A DNA stretch of 12,779 bases from Magnetococcales bacterium (GCA_015229045.1 JADGCJ010000091.1:1-12779), one strand, 5' to 3'; shown: positions 1-7,850, counted from the first letter of the stretch. A program made the numbers and translations. Notes: generated from the sequence alone by a model not told the origin.

Positions 1-14
1 TGTCAATATTTTTT

Positions 15-51
15 CGATCACAAAAAACTACGTGTCCCAAAATAGACGCGG
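15..51. repeat. AT-richer dispersed repeat, copy 1
   Basis: This 37-nt stretch starts CGATCACAAAAAAC and ends GACGCGG. It matches 4454-4490 at 31 of 37 positions by hand alignment without gaps. Looser relatives lie at 1965-1993, 2140-2204, 4411-4450 and 6772-6800. It sits just upstream of the GC-rich hairpin element at 68-140. The function is unknown. The match is seen directly; membership of one family with the looser copies is inference. Confidence 0.65.
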
Positions 52-67
52 TTTAGGATGCTTTTTA

Positions 68-140
68 TTGGGGCTTCGCCCCAAACCCCACCGGGACTCT
101 GTCCTGGACCTGTCCGGTCGCCAGCCCCCTGGACCCCGTT
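68..140 (+). repeat. GC-rich multi-hairpin repeat element, copy 1
   Basis: The element opens with the hairpin GGGGCTTCGCCCC (70-82). It continues through CCCCACC, a small inverted repeat around GGGACTCTGTCC, and ends CCCCCTGGACCCCG. A 68-nt block from 71 matches the element at 2046 with only two differences, and the inverted copy ending at 4216 with six. It occupies the leader region ahead of the TusA-like gene, so it may be the end of an upstream transcription unit or part of a 5' leader. It resembles REP/BIME-type intergenic repeats in style, but no known family is recognised. Confidence 0.85.
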
Positions 141-185
141 TTCGCTAGCCCCTTATAAACCAACCCTCTCGAAAGATGAGTGACC

Positions 186-413
186 ATGGCCGATGCCACG
201 ATTGACATCACGCAAGATACCTGTCCCCTGACCTTTGTGAAAGTCAAACTGAAGTTGGAGAACATGGCTCCGGGTCAAATCCTGCGTATTCGCCTGCGGG
301 GTGATGAGCCGCGACAAAACCTTCCCCTGACCTTGCGGGAGGAGGGGTTTCAGACGAGTGAGCCTTGGGCTGAGGGGGATGGCACCTTTCTCATGGAGGT
401 GGTGAAGTCGTGA
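186..413 (+). CDS. TusA-family sulfurtransferase (SirA-like)
   Basis: This 75-residue protein has the usual length of a TusA-family protein. The hallmark is the Cys-Pro pair near the N-terminus (C13-P14 in TCPLTFVKVKL), followed by a helix and a Gly-rich beta region (RIRLRGDEP). In this family the cysteine carries persulfide sulfur in cytoplasmic relays for tRNA thiolation, cofactor synthesis or sulfur metabolism. No TusB/C/D/E or sulfur-oxidation genes are visible nearby, so the exact relay is unknown. The ATG at 186 gives the normal MAD-type start. A GTG at 180 would add two residues. An ATG at 176 is out of frame and stops after nine codons. The Shine-Dalgarno signal is weak (GAAAG at 171-175). 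A dispersed repeat lies just upstream, and purB follows after 150 bp. Confidence 0.82.
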   Translation: MADATIDITQDTCPLTFVKVKLKLENMAPGQILRIRLRGDEPRQNLPLTLREEGFQTSEPWAEGDGTFLMEVVKS

Positions 414-1949
<1,536 letters not shown>

Positions 1950-1964
1950 AATTAAACCGTGTCT

Positions 1965-1993
1965 GAATTGCGTCCACTTTGAAATGTGTCATG
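1965..1993 (+). repeat. AT-richer repeat arm downstream of purB
   Basis: The sequence GAATTGCGTCCACTTTGAAA followed by TGTGTCATG resembles GAATCGCGTCTGTTTTGGAA at 2175 and ATCGCGTCCGCTTTGGAACA at 6773. It lies 16 bp past the purB stop and before the GC-rich element at 2043, so the GC-rich core here is bracketed by related arms. The matches are imperfect, so assignment to one family is inference. Confidence 0.5.
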
Positions 1994-2042
1994 TAACTGC
2001 CCAGGTACCCCCTCAAGAAAGGCCCGGACATGAAAGCCTTTG

Positions 2043-2116
2043 TCAGGGCTTCGCCCCGAACCCCACCAGGACTCTGTCCTGGACCTGTCCGGTCGCCAGC
2101 CCCCTGGACCCCGGTT
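2043..2116 (+). repeat. GC-rich multi-hairpin repeat element, copy 2
   Basis: This is nearly identical to the copy at 68-140: 66 of 68 positions match from GGGCTTCGCCCC to CTGGACCCCG. The first hairpin here is one pair shorter (AGGGCTTCGCCCC). The 267-bp gap between purB and the radical SAM gene contains this core, an arm on each side and no gene. It may act as a transcript-end structure for purB, but no T-tract follows the hairpins. Confidence 0.88.
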
Positions 2117-2125
2117 CGTTACCAT

Positions 2126-2214
2126 GTGCTGAATAGTTACTCAAAAACCACGCATCCCACAATGGATTTGGTTTGAATCGCGTCTGTTTTGGAACAAGTC
2201 GTTACAAGAAACGA
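2126..2214. repeat. Partly palindromic AT-richer repeat before the radical SAM gene
   Basis: The first half (GCTGAATAGTTAC, then CAAAAACCACGCATCCCA and a GATTTGGTTT segment) resembles the inverse of 4229-4258, which shares TGC-GAATAGTTAC and AAAAAC, and the repeat at 15-51. The second half (AATCGCGTCTGTTTTGGAAC) is roughly the reverse complement of the first, giving a degenerate inverted repeat. It runs to within a few bases of the radical SAM start codon, so it forms that gene's leader and probably its promoter region. Confidence 0.5.
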
Positions 2215-2216
2215 TC

Positions 2217-3314
2217 ATGGCCGACCGCTACCACATCGACAGTCACAAGTTGATTTACCACCCGGCCCGCACCGCCGAACTCCTGGCCGTGGGGGACTCC
2301 TGGGAAAGAGCCAAGAAGATCTATCCGATCTACATGGAAATCTCCCCGATTGGAGCCTGCAACCACCGCTGCACTTTTTGTGCGGTGGATTATGTCGGTT
2401 ATGCCCCCAATCGCCTCGACCTGGCAATCATGCAGGAGCGTCTGCCGGAGATGGGGCGGCTCGGCGTCAAGAGCATCATGTATGGCGGCGAAGGAGAACC
2501 TCTGTTGCACAAGGAGATCAGCGCCTTCATTCGTGCAACCCGTGCGGCGGGGATCGATGTGGCCCTGACCACCAATGCCAGTGTTCTTCCCGCCGACTTT
2601 CTGGAACACGCCCTGCCAAACCTGGCCTGGATGAAGGTCTCCATCAACGCCGGCACGGAGGAGACCTATGCCCGGATTCATCGTACCAGGGAGAGGGATT
2701 TCCAGCAGGTCGTCACCCATTTGAAAACGGCAGTGGCTTGCAAAAAATCGGCGAAGTTGAGTTGTGTCATGGGCGCTCAGTCGCTTTTGTTGCCTGACAA
2801 TGCTCGGGAGATGGCCCAGTTGGCCCGTTTGTGTCGGGACGAAATCGGGCTTGATTATCTCGTCATCAAACCCTATTCCCAGCACCTGTTCAGTCAGACC
2901 CGCCTTTACAGCCAGCTCGATTATCAGGAACTCCTGGCCCTGGAAGAGGAGTTGCGGGGATTGGATACCGAGTGTTTCCAGGTCATTTTCCGGTCCGAGA
3001 CCATGCGCAAGTACACGGCGTCCGATCGTTATGATCGGTGCCAGGCCACCCCTTTCCTGTGGGCCTACATCATGGCCGACGGAACGGTTTCCGGGTGCAG
3101 TGCCTTCTTGCTGGACAAGCGCTTTGAATACGGCAACATCAACCACAATACCTTCCAGGAGATCTGGGAAGGAGAGCGGCGGCGGCAGGGGTTCGAGTTT
3201 GTTCGCAACCATCTCGACATCAGTGCTTGTCGGCGCAATTGCCGGATGGATGCCATCAATCGGTATTTATATCAGATGACGGCAGATCGGGTTGCGCATG
3301 TCAATTTTATTTGA
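2217..3314 (+). CDS. Radical SAM enzyme with SPASM/Twitch-like C-terminal cysteines
   Basis: This 365-residue protein carries the canonical radical SAM motif CxxxCxxC (C48, C52, C55 in ACNHRCTFC). It also has a SAM-binding GGEGEP segment (90-95) and a TTNAS strand (118-122). The C-terminal part has C275, C294, C338 and C342 around ADGTVSGCSAF and a NHNTFQEIWEG segment, the layout of SPASM/Twitch domains that bind an auxiliary iron-sulfur cluster. Such enzymes generate a 5'-deoxyadenosyl radical to modify peptides, sugars or small molecules. The substrate cannot be read here. No precursor peptide gene is visible alongside, so a sugar or metabolite substrate is at least as likely as a peptide. 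The ATG at 2217 has only a weak AAGAA ahead. The SDR gene follows 45 bp later on the same strand and may be co-transcribed. Confidence 0.88.
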   Translation: MADRYHIDSHKLIYHPARTAELLAVGDSWERAKKIYPIYMEISPIGACNHRCTFCAVDYVGYAPNRLDLAIMQERLPEMGRLGVKSIMYGGEGEPLLHKEISAFIRATRAAGIDVALTTNASVLPADFLEHALPNLAWMKVSINAGTEETYARIHRTRERDFQQVVTHLKTAVACKKSAKLSCVMGAQSLLLPDNAREMAQLARLCRDEIGLDYLVIKPYSQHLFSQTRLYSQLDYQELLALEEELRGLDTECFQVIFRSETMRKYTASDRYDRCQATPFLWAYIMADGTVSGCSAFLLDKRFEYGNINHNTFQEIWEGERRRQGFEFVRNHLDISACRRNCRMDAINRYLYQMTADRVAHVNFI

Positions 3315-3329
3315 TTTGGGGAATTCGAG

Positions 3330-3355
3330 GGGGCGAAGCCCCAAAAATTTGGGGC
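3330..3355 (+). repeat. Repeat hairpin with two alternative stems just before the SDR start
   Basis: GGGGCGAAGCCCC (3330-3342) can form a 5-bp stem with a GAA loop. GCCCCAAA (3338-3345) can instead pair with TTTGGGGC (3348-3355). The two stems share 3338-3342, so they exclude each other. The second ends four bases before the SDR ATG, where the Shine-Dalgarno should be, and no other good ribosome site is seen. A role in translation control is inference. Confidence 0.6.
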
Positions 3356-3359
3356 AACC

Positions 3360-4109
3360 ATGGAACTGATTGGTACCACAGCCCTGATTACAGGCGCCGG
3401 ACGCCGCCTCGGGGCAGCCTGCGCCCTGGCCCTGGCCAACGCCGGAGTGACAACCACACTGCATTATGGTCACTCGAAGGCCGCAGCCTCGACCCTCACC
3501 GAACAAATCCAACAAGCCGGTGGCATGGCATTCACCCTGGCTGCCGATCTGGCCGATCCGGAACAAGCCACTGCCCTGTTGCCGCGTGCGGCAGCTGTCA
3601 TGGGACGGGTGGACATTCTGGTCAACAGCGCGGCCATCTTCGAGCCGGGCAGGATTGACGACACGGAGTGGACCTCGTGGCAACGGCATCTGGCCATCAA
3701 CCTGACCGCCCCGTTCCTGCTGACGCAATCCTTTGCCCAACAGCCTCATTTGCATAGAAAAAATGGTGCGGGTGTGCGCGGCAAGGTGATCAATATGCTG
3801 GATCAGCGCATCAGGCATCCCCGCTCCGGCCATCTGGCTTACACCACGGCCAAGAGCGCCCTGTGGAGCGTGACCCAAATGGCCGCACTCGAATTGGCAC
3901 CAACGATTCTGGTCAATGCCATCGCGCCAGGGCCGATTCTCGCGGCTCCGGATGCCTCTCAGGAACAGTTTCAGCGTATTGCCGCCACCACTCCGGCGGG
4001 TCGTTCGGGAACGCCAAAAGAGATCACGGATACCCTCCTGTTTTTATTGAGACACGATTACATGACCGGCGAGATGGTCTGCGTCGATGGCGGTGAACAT
4101 TTGTTGTGA
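3360..4109 (+). CDS. SDR oxidoreductase, pteridine reductase-like
   Basis: This 249-residue classical SDR has the usual length. It shows the cofactor motif TGAGRRLG (11-18), whose arginines favour NADPH, then NSAA (89-92) in place of NNAG, and catalytic YTTAK (Y161, K165). The NAIAPGPI turn (186-193) and the C-terminal TGEMVCVDGGE are also present. The active-site strand reads VINMLDQR, with Asp148 where most SDRs have serine. This matches pteridine reductases (PTR1/FolM-like), in which NMVD supplies the catalytic Asp. The likely reaction is NADPH-dependent reduction of dihydropterin or dihydrofolate in the cytoplasm. It could instead be another SDR with a different substrate. The start is fixed by the MELIGTTALITGAG beginning. 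A repeat hairpin takes the place of a normal ribosome site. Confidence 0.85.
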   Translation: MELIGTTALITGAGRRLGAACALALANAGVTTTLHYGHSKAAASTLTEQIQQAGGMAFTLAADLADPEQATALLPRAAAVMGRVDILVNSAAIFEPGRIDDTEWTSWQRHLAINLTAPFLLTQSFAQQPHLHRKNGAGVRGKVINMLDQRIRHPRSGHLAYTTAKSALWSVTQMAALELAPTILVNAIAPGPILAAPDASQEQFQRIAATTPAGRSGTPKEITDTLLFLLRHDYMTGEMVCVDGGEHLL

Positions 4110-4146
4110 GTGTTGTGTTTCAGTCATGAGCAAGGGTCGGCCTGTT

Positions 4147-4219
4147 AACGGGGTCCAGGGGGCTGGCTCCCTGGCAGGTCCAGGACGGAGTCCTGGTGGG
4201 GTTTGGGGCGAAGCCCCAA
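4147..4219 (-). repeat. GC-rich multi-hairpin repeat element, copy 3 (inverted)
   Basis: The reverse complement aligns with copy 1 at 62 of 68 positions without gaps. It ends, on the + strand, in GGGGCGAAGCCCC (4205-4217). Four of the six differences lie in one eight-base segment, where this copy reads CCAGGGAG (minus strand) and so gains pairing with the downstream CCCTGG. It lies 37 bp after the SDR stop, in a convergent gap, and could help end transcripts from either side. Confidence 0.85.
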
Positions 4220-4300
4220 TAAAGTCTTTCATGTCAATGTTTTTCGTAACTATTCGGCACCCCGGTTGGGAAATAAAAAAAGATTTGGGAAGAAAGACTT

Positions 4301-4379
4301 TGTTGGGGCTTCGCCCCAAACCCCACTGGGGCTTCGCCCCAGACTCCACCAGGAGGAAGGGCGCAGCCCTTCCTCCTGG
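4301..4379. repeat. Array of three hairpins in the SDR/exonuclease gap
   Basis: In order: GGGGCTTCGCCCC (4305-4317), CTGGGGCTTCGCCCCAG (4326-4342, 7-bp stem), and a perfect 14-bp stem with a 3-nt GCA loop (4349-4362 with 4366-4379). The stretch opens with GACTTTGTTGGGGC, as do units of the array near 12700 when read on the minus strand. No long T-tract follows, so it is not a textbook terminator, though so stable a structure between convergent genes may still block transcription. The 381-bp gap 4110-4490 holds only repeats and no gene. Confidence 0.8.
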
Positions 4380-4391
4380 ACCTCCATCCCA

Positions 4392-4419
4392 GTCTTTCAA
4401 ACGTTGAAAATGGCGTATC
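4392..4419 (+). repeat. Left arm of an inverted 28-nt repeat pair around the exonuclease gene
   Basis: The arm begins GTCTTTCAAACGTTG and contains the near-palindrome TTTCAAACGTTGAAA. The reverse complement of 5437-5464 matches it at 27 of 28 positions. Beyond the inner end, weaker similarity continues (AAT-GAT--GGT, then GATCAC), suggesting a longer, diverged arm of about 60 bp. Together the arms bracket 1073 bp holding one gene. Confidence 0.75.
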
Positions 4420-4453
4420 GCACAATAGATTTGGTTCAAATGCGATTGCCCTG

Positions 4454-4490
4454 CGATCACAAAAAACGACGTGCCTCGAAGTGGACGCGG
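4454..4490. repeat. AT-richer dispersed repeat, copy next to the exonuclease stop
   Basis: This matches 15-51 at 31 of 37 positions (CGATCACAAAAAAC shared exactly at the start, GACGCGG at the end). It ends directly at the exonuclease stop codon (4491). A looser direct copy precedes it at about 4411-4436 (GGCGTATCGCACAATAGAT). Confidence 0.65.
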
Positions 4491-5336
4491 CTAAACAACA
4501 GCTTGACGCAGTCGATCCCACGCCTGCAAATAAGTCGAAAGGTGCGGTCGTTTGTCGGCCTCTTTTTCCAGCAGGGTACGCACGGCGGTCTGTTCGATCT
4601 CATAACGGGCCGCATCCAGATGACCGGAAAAAAACAAGGCACGCAGCCACAGTAAATAAGTTGTCAGGGCGTCAAATTCATTGTAGGCGACGATCCGTTC
4701 CAACTGCCCGGTCAGCCACAACTCTGGTACCTGTTCACCGGAGACATCCATTTTGCCCGGGATGCCGCACAAGGTGGCTATTTCGTGCAGGGAGGGACTG
4801 CCATGTCCCCAGCCCGGGGTGACCACATCTTTCAAATCAATGTTCCAGTCGCTCCCCTTGGCGAGATAATCCACCCCCTCCCAGGGTTTGTTGGGGCGGT
4901 GGCAAAACTCCTTGGCCTGGATCCCCAGGATCATGCCGCGTTGCACCAGAATACGCAGATCGGCAGCCAGGGAGTTGTAGCCAACCAGCATGGGTCTGTT
5001 TTTTCCCAAAGAGTGCAAAAATTTCTCGACGATACCTCGCTCGCTCTCTTCCCGGCCTGCCCCCGCCGGATCCTGGGGCAGAGAGTGCAACCAGAGTCCG
5101 ACTTGTCCGCGTTGCTCCTTGCGAATCACCATCGCGATGGAGACTACGCGGCATAAAACCGTTTTCAGGTAGGGAGTCGGATCTTCCGGTGTGGCTCCTC
5201 CCTGTCGCCACATCTCTTCCATCACCTCCCGATCCGTGGCCGACTCTGCCACACCGTACAACAAACGTCCGGCCCGGGGGTCAGGAACCCATTCGGCATC
5301 AAACGCCCAAACCGGATCGTTGATTTTCTTGAACAT
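4491..5336 (-). CDS. Predicted 3'-5' exonuclease, PolB-type (DnaQ-like fold)
   Basis: This 281-residue protein is related to the proofreading exonuclease of B-family polymerases but has no polymerase part. The DEDD-type motifs are visible. Exo I is FDAEW (D13, E15), Exo II is VGYNSLAADLRIL (N121, D126), and Exo III is YNEFDALTTYLLWLR (Y218, D222), a typical ending for the free-standing 'PolB-like exonuclease' family. It should remove nucleotides from DNA or RNA 3' ends using two metal ions in the cytoplasm. The biological role of the family is poorly known. Two in-frame ATGs exist (5342 and 5336). The AAAGGA site lies two bases from the first and eight from the second, so 5336 is preferred. 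The gene stands apart from zapE by 139 bp of repeats and lies between inverted repeat arms. Confidence 0.88.
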   Translation of the reverse strand: MFKKINDPVWAFDAEWVPDPRAGRLLYGVAESATDREVMEEMWRQGGATPEDPTPYLKTVLCRVVSIAMVIRKEQRGQVGLWLHSLPQDPAGAGREESERGIVEKFLHSLGKNRPMLVGYNSLAADLRILVQRGMILGIQAKEFCHRPNKPWEGVDYLAKGSDWNIDLKDVVTPGWGHGSPSLHEIATLCGIPGKMDVSGEQVPELWLTGQLERIVAYNEFDALTTYLLWLRALFFSGHLDAARYEIEQTAVRTLLEKEADKRPHLSTYLQAWDRLRQAVV

Positions 5337-5359
5337 TGTCATATTCCTTTCACTTTTGC

Positions 5360-5374
5360 CGGGGCGAAGTCCCG
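5360..5374 (-). repeat. Degenerate GGGGCTTCGCCCC-type hairpin upstream of the exonuclease
   Basis: The + strand reads CGGGGCGAAGTCCCG: the common hairpin with one G-T pair in the stem and the same GAA loop. It lies in the presumed leader of the exonuclease gene, about 24 bp before its start, so it may be part of the transcript. Confidence 0.55.
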
Positions 5375-5436
5375 CGCAATCGATCAGGCGTGATCCCCTG
5401 CCGATTGATCCGTTTGATCGACCCGATCCATTTCGG

Positions 5437-5464
5437 GATACGTCATTTTCAACGTTTGAAAGAC
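5437..5464 (-). repeat. Right arm of the inverted 28-nt repeat pair
   Basis: The reverse complement equals 4392-4419 at 27 of 28 positions; the single change is GACGTATC here against GGCGTATC there. It ends 11 bp from the zapE stop codon. No convincing target-site duplication is seen outside the two arms. Confidence 0.75.
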
Positions 5465-5475
5465 CCGGTCCTGTA

Positions 5476-6768
5476 TCACGAGAAAGAGACCAGGTGCATC
5501 AGCTCGTACATGCGCGAAATGGATCTTTGGAAGGCAAAGGCCACCGGCCCTGTCTCGCAGAGATGATCCAGGGGCACGGCACTGAAAATACGCAGGGGTG
5601 TGCGGCTTTCGTAGAGAAGATCGATGAGTACGACCAGGCGCATGGCGGCATCGGCGGTTTCCGGACCCAGTTTGGGGACGCCGGAGATGATGACCGTTCC
5701 GGTTTGTTGCACCAGATCCATGTACTCGGCCACACCGATGGCCTGATTGCACAGAGTGTTGAAATCAAACCAGAACACCCTTTTCTCGACACCATGGGCG
5801 ACGATCTCCATTCCCTGGAGAGAGATCAACTCCGGTTTGGGAGCCACCCCGGTCAGTTTGGCATACAGCGCCTCGGGGGTATCGATCTGTTCCTCTTCGT
5901 CGGATGATTCTCCTCTCTTGTCGCGACGCCAATCCGCTCCCTGGGAAAGATTGACTGCCAGGGCATGATCGGTCAGGATTTTGATGAAGGGCATGAATCG
6001 ACCACGATTGAGACCCTCCTGATAGAGATCCTCCGGTGGCCAGTTGCTGGTGGCGCAAAGCGTCACGCCGCACTTGAACAAGGCCTCCAGCAGACGCCCC
6101 AGCAGCATGGCATCGGCAATGTTGGTGACGCAAAACTCATCAAAGCAGAGCAGACGTGCATCGGCGGCAATCTGGCTGGCGATGAAGAGCAGCAAATCGA
6201 CCCCCTGGGGAGGCTTGCTTTGGTGCATGCGCTCCTGTAATTCGCGCATGAAGGGCTGAAAATGCACCCGTCGCTTGGCCGTGACCTCCGTGGCATCGAA
6301 AACGAGCTGCATGAGCATGGATTTGCCGCGCCCGACCGAACCAAACAGGTAGAGTCCTCTGGGCACGGGCTGCTGATCTTCCAGACGCCACACCTCGACG
6401 CCACGCCATTTGCCCCGCACCGCAGGCTGTCGCAAAGCTGCCACCAACCCATCCAGGATGGGCAGAACCGCCAGTTGATCCTTGTCGGGACGCAACTCTC
6501 CATCTTCCAAAAGTTCATGATAGAGGCGACTGGGCGTGACGAAACCAGGCTGGGAAAGAGGTGGCGCAGATGCCTCGGGTATCTTTTCGACAAGCGGCTC
6601 CGGAGCGGGAGAGGAGGGTTGCAAACCGGATGCAGCGGAAGTCGTGACCGGGTCAGCGATCCCGCTCCCTCTCCGGCGTCGACCCCACATGGCCACAGCC
6701 AATACGATGACCACGACCAGGATTGATACGACAATACCCGATGGTGCTGCAAAAGATTCTGGATTCAT
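5476..6768 (-). CDS. zapE: ZapE/AFG1-like ATPase with an N-terminal membrane anchor
   Basis: The 430-residue protein has a P-loop ATPase core of the ZapE/AFG1 (LACE1) family. Walker A is GSVGRGKS (143-150) and Walker B is LLCFDEF (206-212). TSNWPPEDLY (240-249), NRGRFMPFI (254-262) and a C-terminal SISRMYEL segment are also family-typical. ZapE is known in E. coli as an FtsZ-ring-associated division factor of about 375 residues. Here the core is preceded by a hydrophobic stretch (about 11-27), an Arg-rich stop (RRRR, 30-33) and a Pro/Ser/Ala linker to about residue 75. This gives a single-pass anchor with the ATPase inside, unlike cytosolic E. coli ZapE. The ATG at 6768 sits 29 bp after the epimerase stop, with no clear ribosome site. 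Reading further upstream only crosses the epimerase in another frame. Translational coupling to the epimerase is plausible. Confidence 0.88.
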   Translation of the reverse strand: MNPESFAAPSGIVVSILVVVIVLAVAMWGRRRRGSGIADPVTTSAASGLQPSSPAPEPLVEKIPEASAPPLSQPGFVTPSRLYHELLEDGELRPDKDQLAVLPILDGLVAALRQPAVRGKWRGVEVWRLEDQQPVPRGLYLFGSVGRGKSMLMQLVFDATEVTAKRRVHFQPFMRELQERMHQSKPPQGVDLLLFIASQIAADARLLCFDEFCVTNIADAMLLGRLLEALFKCGVTLCATSNWPPEDLYQEGLNRGRFMPFIKILTDHALAVNLSQGADWRRDKRGESSDEEEQIDTPEALYAKLTGVAPKPELISLQGMEIVAHGVEKRVFWFDFNTLCNQAIGVAEYMDLVQQTGTVIISGVPKLGPETADAAMRLVVLIDLLYESRTPLRIFSAVPLDHLCETGPVAFAFQRSISRMYELMHLVSFS

Positions 6769-6771
6769 GAT

Positions 6772-6815
6772 CGATCGCGTCCGCTTTGGAACACATGTCA
6801 AGATCGCTTCGCCCC
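6772..6815. repeat. Partial repeat spanning the epimerase stop codon
   Basis: The segment 6772-6800 (CGATCGCGTCCGCTTTGGAA then CACATGTCA) resembles the AT-richer arms at 1965 and 2175. It is followed by GCTTCGCCCC (6806-6815), one side and loop of the common hairpin, without its partner arm. The minus-strand epimerase stop (6798-6800) and its last codons lie inside this segment. Confidence 0.4.
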
Positions 6816-7808
6816 TTCGTCCTGCTCCAGGTAGCGAAACCAGACCGCTGTCGCCTTGGCTATGGAGTCCGGTTCCCAGACCGGCGCCGTGCGCCAATCC
6901 TCCAAGTGCCGAAGCATCTGTGCCACACCATCGGCGAAGGGCACCTGAGCTTTCCATCCCAGCAGGTCGTGGATCTTGCGCGTGTCGGCAAAAGTGATGT
7001 CGGGCTCTCCGGGACGCTTGGGAAGGCGGATGACCTCCCGGCATTCCAGCAGTTCCACGAGCCGGTTGACACTTTGGTGGGCACCGCTGCCGACATTCAT
7101 TGCTTCGCCGCTTATCTCGGAAGAGGCTGCGGCCAGAAAAGCCCGGGCCACATCGGTCACAAAAGTGAAGTCCCGACTCTGGGTTCCATCGCCCACCACG
7201 GTCAAGGGTTTATTGTTGAGTTTCTGCGCCAGGAAAACCCCGAACACCGCCCCGTAAGCCCCGGTGGTTCGGGAGCGCGGGCCGTAAACATTGAACAGTC
7301 GCAGTGATACCGCTGACAGACGGTAAGTCCGCGCCCAATGCAAGACAAGCTCTTCACCCATGTGCTTGGTCAGGGCGTAGGGATACTGGGCACGCATGGG
7401 GGCGCTCTCCGGTGTCGGGTAGCAGTCCGGAATGCCATATGAGGAAGAGGAAGCCGTATAGACCAACCGGCGCACACCGGCCGCCCGGGCACTCTGCAAA
7501 AGATTGAGGGTTCCCTGAACATTGACGGCGAAATAGCGCTCCGGTTGTTCGATGGAAGGGACGATATCCGCCACCCCGGCCAGATGAAAAACCCAATCCA
7601 CTCCCACCATGCACCGATCCAGGCCCTCCCGATCCAGAATGCTGACCCGATGGATGGTCAGGTGAGGATCTTTCTCGAACGAGCGGAGATTTTCCAGACG
7701 ACCCGTGGAAAAATCGTCCACCAGGTGCACCTGATGTCCTTCGGCCAGCAGCAACTGACACAAATGGCTGCCAATGAACCCGGCGCCCCCGGTGACCAGC
7801 GCAATCAT
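6798..7808 (-). CDS. NAD-dependent sugar-nucleotide epimerase/dehydratase (extended SDR)
   Basis: This 336-residue protein has the length and motif order of extended SDRs such as UDP-glucose 4-epimerase. The Rossmann motif is GGAGFIG (7-13), with an acidic pair DD (31-32) for the NAD ribose. HLAG (75-78), the catalytic region TASSSSYG (118-125) and YPYALTK (Y144, K148) follow. RLFNVYGPRSR and DFTFVTDVARA are typical substrate-side segments. It should oxidise and re-reduce, or dehydrate, a nucleotide-linked hexose in the cytoplasm, supplying surface glycans. The exact sugar cannot be read. AGGGAG lies about ten bases before the ATG. zapE follows 29 bp later. A DegT aminotransferase about 1.5 kb away on the other strand may use its product. 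The C-terminus (EGAKRS) is coded partly by repeat-like DNA. Confidence 0.9.
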   Translation of the reverse strand: MIALVTGGAGFIGSHLCQLLLAEGHQVHLVDDFSTGRLENLRSFEKDPHLTIHRVSILDREGLDRCMVGVDWVFHLAGVADIVPSIEQPERYFAVNVQGTLNLLQSARAAGVRRLVYTASSSSYGIPDCYPTPESAPMRAQYPYALTKHMGEELVLHWARTYRLSAVSLRLFNVYGPRSRTTGAYGAVFGVFLAQKLNNKPLTVVGDGTQSRDFTFVTDVARAFLAAASSEISGEAMNVGSGAHQSVNRLVELLECREVIRLPKRPGEPDITFADTRKIHDLLGWKAQVPFADGVAQMLRHLEDWRTAPVWEPDSIAKATAVWFRYLEQDEGAKRS

Positions 7809-7850
7809 GGTGTGGACTCTCCCTTTACGACCAGAAGATCAGAAAAGCAA

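Noticed and set aside
2043..2116. Integron attC site or tRNA-like structure
   Set aside because: No integrase, no attC core boxes and no cloverleaf were found; the same element occurs elsewhere as a dispersed repeat.
2202..3212. 336-codon open frame antisense to the radical SAM gene
   Set aside because: The + strand frame has clear radical SAM and auxiliary cysteine motifs; the antisense product has none.
4087..4407. Open frames through the repeat gap after the SDR gene
   Set aside because: Their peptides are translations of the GGGGCTTCGCCCC repeats (such as GLRPKPHWGFAP) and would arise in any copy.
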